Positions 60,269-64,000 of a stretch of 64,000 bases of DNA are shown here, one piece after another. This DNA is from Alphaproteobacteria bacterium. Lineage in GTDB: Bacteria; Pseudomonadota; Alphaproteobacteria; UBA1280; UBA6503. The stretch's first letter is position 1, and every line of letters starts with the position of its first letter. The stretch covers positions 1-64,000 of the forward strand of contig JAJFIW010000004.1 in NCBI GenBank assembly GCA_021774615.1. The letters run 5' to 3'. Under the pieces are notes generated by a model that saw only the letters and a program-made list of their open reading frames with translations, was not told the origin of the DNA and searched no databases. Made by a program: the position numbers and the translations under genes.

Positions 60269-61786
60269 ATGCTGTATCGATTATTTATTTTAACCATTGT
60301 TGCAAATATGTTGCTTTTAGGGGGCTTTCCTTTAAATGCTTATGGGCAGTCGTCAAAAACACCAGTAGTAATGGCATTGGCAGATGTCCCTGTAACTTTA
60401 GACTCTCGTTTTTCAACAGGTGCAAGTGCAAGCAGGATTACCCAATTACTAAGCTTGCCATTGGTAAAAATTGGTGATGATTTTACCCCTAAAGCAGCGG
60501 CAGCTATTTCTTTTAGCCAACCCACAGCGCTATCGGTTAGGTTTGTTCTAGGCGACTATACATTTGTTAATGGCACAGCGTTAACAGCACAGCATGTAAA
60601 AGATTATTACGAGAATTTGCGCAACCCTAAAACAGGCTCGCCATTTTCGTGGCTACTACGTAATGTTAGCGAAATAGTGGTAGAAGATAACAAAGTTATT
60701 GTTTTTAACCTAATAAACCCCGACCCCTTTGTGTGGACACTTTTTACCCGCCCTTTAATGCTGCCTGATGTTGGCTTAGGTAACGACAATGCTGCGATTA
60801 GACCTGTAGGCCTAGGCCCATATATGGTCGAAGAAGGGAGCACGCCGGTGCAACTATCCCTTAAACTTAGCTCTTATTGGGCAGGGGAGCTTCCCGCTTC
60901 AGAACGCATAACTTTTAAAGTAGTTAAAGACCCACTAGTGCGCCTATTAAAAGTACAACGGGGTGAGGCACATATTATGCAAAACGATATGCCAACTGTA
61001 TTTTTTGCTGATGCCAAAGAAAAGGGCGAGTTAAAGCATCAAACTGCGCAATCCTCCAACTACACTTATTTAGGGTTTAATTTTGACGACGAATTTACGG
61101 GCAATAAAGCTGTGCGTGAGGCTATTGCCTACGCTATTGACCGTAAACTAATAATGGATACCCTTCTTTATGGCTTAGCTCGCCCTGCACCAAGTTTATT
61201 GCCTAATAGCCACCCCGCTTTTTGGGATGCACCCTTGCGCAAGCATAATATTAAGAAAGCAATTAATATTTTAGACAAGGCAGGGCTTAAGGCAGACCAA
61301 AATGGAATAAGGCTACATTTAAGGTTCTCTACCACTAATAACCCTTCAACATTACTATTGGTGCAGGCAATCCAGCATCAGCTAAAAGAGGTGGGGATAG
61401 AGCTAGATATTAATATTTCCGAGTGGGGCACATTTTACGGCAATATTAAAAAGGGTAATTTCCAGATGTATTTATTAACTTGGGTTGGTAAGTACGATGC
61501 CGACATTTACCGCAGTGTTTTCCACAGTAAGTCTATGCCACCTAATGGCGCAAACCGCGGTAGGTACCAAAACCCAATTATGGATAGATTTATTGATAAA
61601 CTATGGTCAGCACCAGAAAAATTAGCAGAAACTGCCCAAGCAATCCAAATACTGCAGCACCAAGATATTATCTACATTCCCCTGTGGCGGCGGGATAATA
61701 TGGTGCTGCATAGCCCTAAGCTTAAAGGCTTTATTCCGCAACTTGATGGCAGCTATGAGGGGTTATTGAAAGCAGCTGTTAAATAG
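60269..61786 (+). CDS. ABC transporter substrate-binding protein, peptide type (family 5)
   Basis: A roughly 505-residue periplasmic binding protein of the DppA/OppA group. Signal peptide MLYRLFILTIVANMLLLGG, cleavage around AYG. Characteristic stretches are LTAQHVKDYYENLRNPKTGS, NYTYLGFNFDDEFTGNKAVREAIAYAIDRK and the late LLTWVGKYDADIYRSVFHS. I start at ATG 60269, since this begins the signal peptide. An upstream in-frame ATG would add 19 charged or cysteine-rich residues. No permease or ATPase genes are adjacent, so it may serve a transporter elsewhere. Confidence 0.92.
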   Translation: MLYRLFILTIVANMLLLGGFPLNAYGQSSKTPVVMALADVPVTLDSRFSTGASASRITQLLSLPLVKIGDDFTPKAAAAISFSQPTALSVRFVLGDYTFVNGTALTAQHVKDYYENLRNPKTGSPFSWLLRNVSEIVVEDNKVIVFNLINPDPFVWTLFTRPLMLPDVGLGNDNAAIRPVGLGPYMVEEGSTPVQLSLKLSSYWAGELPASERITFKVVKDPLVRLLKVQRGEAHIMQNDMPTVFFADAKEKGELKHQTAQSSNYTYLGFNFDDEFTGNKAVREAIAYAIDRKLIMDTLLYGLARPAPSLLPNSHPAFWDAPLRKHNIKKAINILDKAGLKADQNGIRLHLRFSTTNNPSTLLLVQAIQHQLKEVGIELDINISEWGTFYGNIKKGNFQMYLLTWVGKYDADIYRSVFHSKSMPPNGANRGRYQNPIMDRFIDKLWSAPEKLAETAQAIQILQHQDIIYIPLWRRDNMVLHSPKLKGFIPQLDGSYEGLLKAAVK

Positions 61787-61787
61787 A

Positions 61788-61820
61788 AAAAGCCCTCGTG
61801 TTTTAAACACGAGGGCTTTT
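61788..61820. terminator. Terminator between convergent genes
   Basis: AAAAGCCCTCGTG / CACGAGGGCTTTT stem around TTTTAAA. A run and T run on the two sides allow termination in both directions. A second small hairpin GTAGCGC-aata-GCGCTAC follows at 61823-61840. Confidence 0.85.
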
Positions 61821-61836
61821 CCGTAGCGCAATAGCG

Positions 61837-62169
61837 CTACTCGTTAATAACTTCTTCGCAACCACCTTGACCTCGCAAGAAGTCGTGGCTCGACATTCTT
61901 ATTTCTAACATGTCGCCAGGCGATACAGCTTGGAAAAGCTCTTTACTAATGGCGCATGTAATCATGCCTTTAGCATCGAACACAACCATTTCATATTTAT
62001 CACGCTCAAGCGCAGCAATACTGTCCACTGTCGCCACAAACTCGTGAGTACGTGGTTCAGAATTGGTGGATATTACTATAACCACCAGATAAAAAAGAAA
62101 ACCCCAAAATGGCAGGAATTTCTTTAAAATGGTGTTTGCTGCGCCTTTTTCTGCAATAGCGAAATTCAT
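61837..62169 (-). CDS. Small single-pass membrane protein, unknown
   Basis: A 110-residue protein with one membrane segment (about 19-36) and a periplasmic or cytoplasmic domain ending in GGCEEVINE. Pattern FVATVDSIAALERDKYEMVVFDAKGMITCAISKELFQAVSPGDMLEIRMSSHDFLRGQGG suggests a small beta-barrel (OB-like) fold, which I cannot place. Its general plan (TM then a short beta domain with two Cys) resembles the next minus-strand gene, so they may be distant relatives. AGGA lies 8 nt before the ATG. Confidence 0.68.
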   Translation of the reverse strand: MNFAIAEKGAANTILKKFLPFWGFLFYLVVIVISTNSEPRTHEFVATVDSIAALERDKYEMVVFDAKGMITCAISKELFQAVSPGDMLEIRMSSHDFLRGQGGCEEVINE

Positions 62170-62281
62170 AGGAATAATCCTTAAAAAAATAAAACGGAAG
62201 ACCTACCATAAGGTAGGCGATAATTTATATACAAAGCTGTTATGGTAATTATAAGTTCTAGTTTCAATACTTATTTAAAAG

Positions 62282-62303
62282 AAAAACCCCTTATAATAAG
62301 GGG
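62282..62303 (-). terminator. Rho-independent terminator (minus strand)
   Basis: Read on the minus strand: CCCCTTAT-t-ATAAGGGG stem (effective loop ATTAT) followed by TTTTT. It ends the transcript of the 62330-62614 gene. Confidence 0.85.
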
Positions 62304-62329
62304 CTCTCGCTTAATGCTAATTAGTTATT

Positions 62330-62614
62330 TTATAGCCTACAAGTAATTCTGCCACCAGATAGCCACCATGGGATGTTTGATGCTTTAATTAAATCATCAA
62401 TTTGAATATCTTCATATTGAGATTTAGTAGGAAAGCAGAACCTTGTTTCACCTGTTGCTAATTTTATTGTTATATTAAAATTATCACCAATTTCCTGTTT
62501 ACTTTCTACTGCTACGAGAGCGGTAGTTTGGGTCATTGCTACAAAACCAAGAGTCATGATAATTGCTACAAGTGACATCATTAATAATGTAAATGCAAAT
62601 TGTTTATTAGTCAT
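62330..62614 (-). CDS. Small single-pass membrane protein, unknown
   Basis: A 94-residue protein: N-terminal membrane segment (about 8-30), then a short domain ITIKLATGETRFCFPTKSQYEDIQIDDLIKAS and a C-terminal WWLSGGRITCRL. The two cysteines (FCF, TCR) could pair. It has the same plan as the 110-residue neighbour, which also lies on this strand. A pyrimidine-rich stretch (TTATTTTTTCAC on the minus strand) precedes its AGGA, loosely like the leaders described elsewhere. No function is proposed. Confidence 0.65.
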   Translation of the reverse strand: MTNKQFAFTLLMMSLVAIIMTLGFVAMTQTTALVAVESKQEIGDNFNITIKLATGETRFCFPTKSQYEDIQIDDLIKASNIPWWLSGGRITCRL

Positions 62615-62813
62615 AATTATTCCTAAAGATAGTAGTGAAAAAATAAGTGCTTATTAAGCAAGATAGATAACTTGTGGATATGTTTTAGGAATTAAAGGTG
62701 GGTATTTCAAGTGGTATAGTGATTTCTAATTTTATTTACTTCATCCTCTTTACATCTAGGTATGATGGCGGGTATTATACCCTACCTAACTAAAAAGAGA
62801 TAAGAGCCTACTA
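62615..62813. other. Divergent promoter region
   Basis: A 199-bp gap between divergent genes. It holds a TATAGT-like -10 on the plus strand, a pyrimidine-rich stretch around TATTTACTTCATCCTC, and a small palindrome GGGTAT-t-ATACCC at 62770-62782 that may be an operator. No gene is visible in it. Confidence 0.4.
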
Positions 62814-63014
62814 ATGGACAACTACTACCACGACCGTCTTTATATGCCTCCACGCGCAAGAATAATCTTTAAACTAGCTGTTTATTTACTAGTGGTTAGC
62901 TCTTTTGTGGGGATATCATCTCTAATGGACGAAGGTTCTTTTGCTAAAGGCTTAGAAGACGTAAAACACGTAGGACAAACTGTTGTATCGAAAGCCCCTT
63001 TAATATCTGAATAA
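62814..63014 (+). CDS. Small membrane protein, 66 residues
   Basis: An unrecognised short protein with a basic start (MPPRARIIFK), one membrane segment (about 21-39) and a soluble C-terminal tail with DEGSFAKGLEDVKHVGQTVVSKAP. It ends 19 nt before the esterase gene, so the two may be one unit. Ribosome binding sequence AAGAGATAAGAG is weak. M11 is an alternative start but would trim the polar N-terminus. Confidence 0.6.
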   Translation: MDNYYHDRLYMPPRARIIFKLAVYLLVVSSFVGISSLMDEGSFAKGLEDVKHVGQTVVSKAPLISE

Positions 63015-63033
63015 TTAATAAGGTAAATTAATC

Positions 63034-63669
63034 ATGCTCCAAGGCCCAAGCAAACTACCAAATGGTGATGTAACCTCGGCAGTAGTTTTTTTACATGGTT
63101 ATGGCTCTAACGGGGAAGATTTACTTGGCTTAGCACCTATGCTTGAAGACAAATTACCAACTACTGCATTTTTTGCCCCAAATGCCCCGCAACCTACGGT
63201 AATGGGTGTTGGCTGGCAGTGGTTTTCCGACGCTGGTGGCACATTTATTGACCGTGCAGGGATTGACAACGCAACAAAACTACTCGAAGAATTTTTAGAA
63301 AAAGAAGTTTATACTCCCCATGGCCTAACCCCCAAACAAGTGGCTTTGGTTGGCTTTTCCATGGGAACGATGGCAGCTTTACATGCTGCCCCTCGGCTTA
63401 CGGGTGGCATAGCTTGTGTAGTTGGCTTTTCGGGGATGATGATGTTCGCCGATAGTTTAAAAGATATAGAATACAAACAAACCATGCCAGTTTTACTTGT
63501 CCACGGTATGGAAGACGACGTAGTGCCATATTTTGGTTCGCAACAAGCAACTAAAGACTTAGAAGCCAATGGTTATAACGTGCAGCTACAACTCCTTGAT
63601 GGTCTCGCCCACGGTATCGACGAGCGGGGTATAAGGCTAGCCGCAAGTTTTATCGAAGGTAATCTATAA
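63034..63669 (+). CDS. Alpha/beta-hydrolase, carboxylesterase/phospholipase group
   Basis: A 211-residue cytoplasmic hydrolase of the YpfH/carboxylesterase-2 type. FLHGYGSNGEDLLGLAPML (oxyanion region), nucleophile Ser in LVGFSMGTMAAL, catalytic Asp in LVHGMEDDVVPYFGS and His in LDGLAHGIDERGI complete the triad. The family hydrolyses short acyl esters, thioesters or lysophospholipids. The substrate here is unknown. AAGG lies before the ATG. Confidence 0.93.
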   Translation: MLQGPSKLPNGDVTSAVVFLHGYGSNGEDLLGLAPMLEDKLPTTAFFAPNAPQPTVMGVGWQWFSDAGGTFIDRAGIDNATKLLEEFLEKEVYTPHGLTPKQVALVGFSMGTMAALHAAPRLTGGIACVVGFSGMMMFADSLKDIEYKQTMPVLLVHGMEDDVVPYFGSQQATKDLEANGYNVQLQLLDGLAHGIDERGIRLAASFIEGNL

Positions 63670-63694
63670 AATAGCTTAAAGCTTAGACATAAGG

Positions 63695-63766
63695 TTGCAT
63701 ATTGACTATTATTATAGTTATGTTAAATGTTCATTATCTTTATTCTTCTTTTTCTTTTTTAAAGGA
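63695..63766 (+). promoter_or_regulatory. Promoter and pyrimidine-rich leader of the fabH-like gene
   Basis: TTGCAT (63695-63700), 17-bp spacer, TTATGT (63718-63723), then TTATCTTTATTCTTC and a long pyrimidine run (63734-63760), then AAAGGA (63761-63766). A second promoter reading is possible in this AT-rich stretch. AAAGGA stands 19 nt before the ATG, which is too far for a standard site. Confidence 0.4.
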
Positions 63767-63785
63767 ATGCCTGACCTAATAAGTT

Positions 63786-64000
63786 ATGGCAGATCTAGAA
63801 ATGATAAAATCAAATATTAAATCTGTTATTGTTGGAACAGGGTCCTATTTACCAAGTAATTTAGTAACCAATGCCAATTTGGTTGAAAGAATGGATACTT
63901 CCGAAGGTTGGATATTAAGCCGTACGGGGGTTAGCCAGCGTCATATCGCTAACGATCAAGAAACTCCCGCTGTAATGGCAACTATGGCTGCTAATAAAGC
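63786..64000 (+). CDS. fabH: Beta-ketoacyl-ACP synthase III-like protein, 5' part
   Basis: The first 71 codons of a KAS III (FabH) type enzyme, cut off by the window end. VIVGTGSYLPSNLVTNANLV, MDTSEGWILSRTGVSQRHIA and the following TPAVMATMAANKA match the N-terminal signature. FabH condenses acetyl-CoA with malonyl-ACP to start fatty acid synthesis. The catalytic Cys, His and Asn are outside the window. M6 (MIKSNIKS) is an alternative start that would give a more usual N-terminus. A FabH homologue with another role cannot be excluded. Confidence 0.88.
   Translation, partial: MADLEMIKSNIKSVIVGTGSYLPSNLVTNANLVERMDTSEGWILSRTGVSQRHIANDQETPAVMATMAANK

Noticed and set aside
63767-63820. 17-codon upstream frame in the fabH leader
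   Set aside because: AAAGGA touches the ATG directly, too close to work as a Shine-Dalgarno, and the peptide has no distinguishing feature.
1-64000. CRISPR arrays, tRNA or rRNA genes, integrases, transposases, prophage
   Set aside because: No regular spaced repeats, no tRNA-like cloverleaf or rRNA sequence, and no recombinase motifs were seen in any intergenic region I read.

Overview
The window is a 64 kb stretch of an AT-rich (about 40% G+C by eye) free-living alphaproteobacterium. Gene order and family types support this: rnd-lptC-lptA-lptB-rpoN-hpf, a TsaE-AmgK fusion followed by murU, alphaproteobacterial-type AddB/AddA next to trxA, hrcA-grpE-dnaK-dnaJ, and an LPS, LolA and porin outer-membrane apparatus. 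I cannot name a genus. I see no tRNA, rRNA, CRISPR array, transposase or phage gene.

Layout. (1) 0-4.1 kb: queG, uppP and an ABC exporter. (2) 4.1-7.7 kb: three unrecognised, mutually similar proteins, each with its own promoter and terminator. (3) 7.7-13.5 kb: rnd, LPS-export genes lptCAB, rpoN, hpf and a rapZ whose P-loop lysine is replaced. (4) 13.5-17.4 kb: a small unknown gene, ahcY, two palindromic intergenic elements, and a flavin reductase. (5) 17.5-19.7 kb: tsaE-amgK and murU (tRNA modification plus cell-wall sugar recycling). (6) 19.7-26.9 kb: four tandem membrane-anchored trypsin-like proteases, then porin, PstS-like protein and chemoreceptor. This block separates murU from addBA. 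(7) 26.9-37.7 kb: addB, addA, trxA, arginase, ornithine aminotransferase and an MFS carrier. (8) 37.7-44.7 kb: a secreted ankyrin protein, yajQ, and the heat-shock cluster hrcA-grpE-dnaK-(GNAT)-dnaJ, with a CIRCE element over the hrcA promoter. (9) 44.8-56.2 kb, minus strand: an SPFH-like membrane protein, nth, FemAB-like protein, galU, a small glycan cluster, heparinase-like protein, rpe and rsmB. (10) 56.4-64 kb: a stand-alone SpoT-type HD protein, a spermidine-synthase-like membrane protein, lolA, a LysM protein, a peptide-binding protein, small membrane proteins, an esterase and the start of a fabH-like gene.

The most striking signal is regulatory. About nine or ten genes that do not lie together (the three unknown paralogs, the four proteases, the SPFH-like gene, the HD gene and probably the fabH-like gene) share one upstream layout: a TTGnnn-N17-type promoter, then in the clearest cases 14-16 nt, then a pyrimidine tract resembling TTATCTTTTTACTTTTC, then the start region. 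In the four proteases this is followed by a hairpin with compensating base changes that ends exactly 8 nt before the ATG. This looks like an undescribed regulon controlled through its 5' leaders. Candidate leaderless mRNAs (tsaE-amgK, addB, rsmB) form a separate, contrasting start type.
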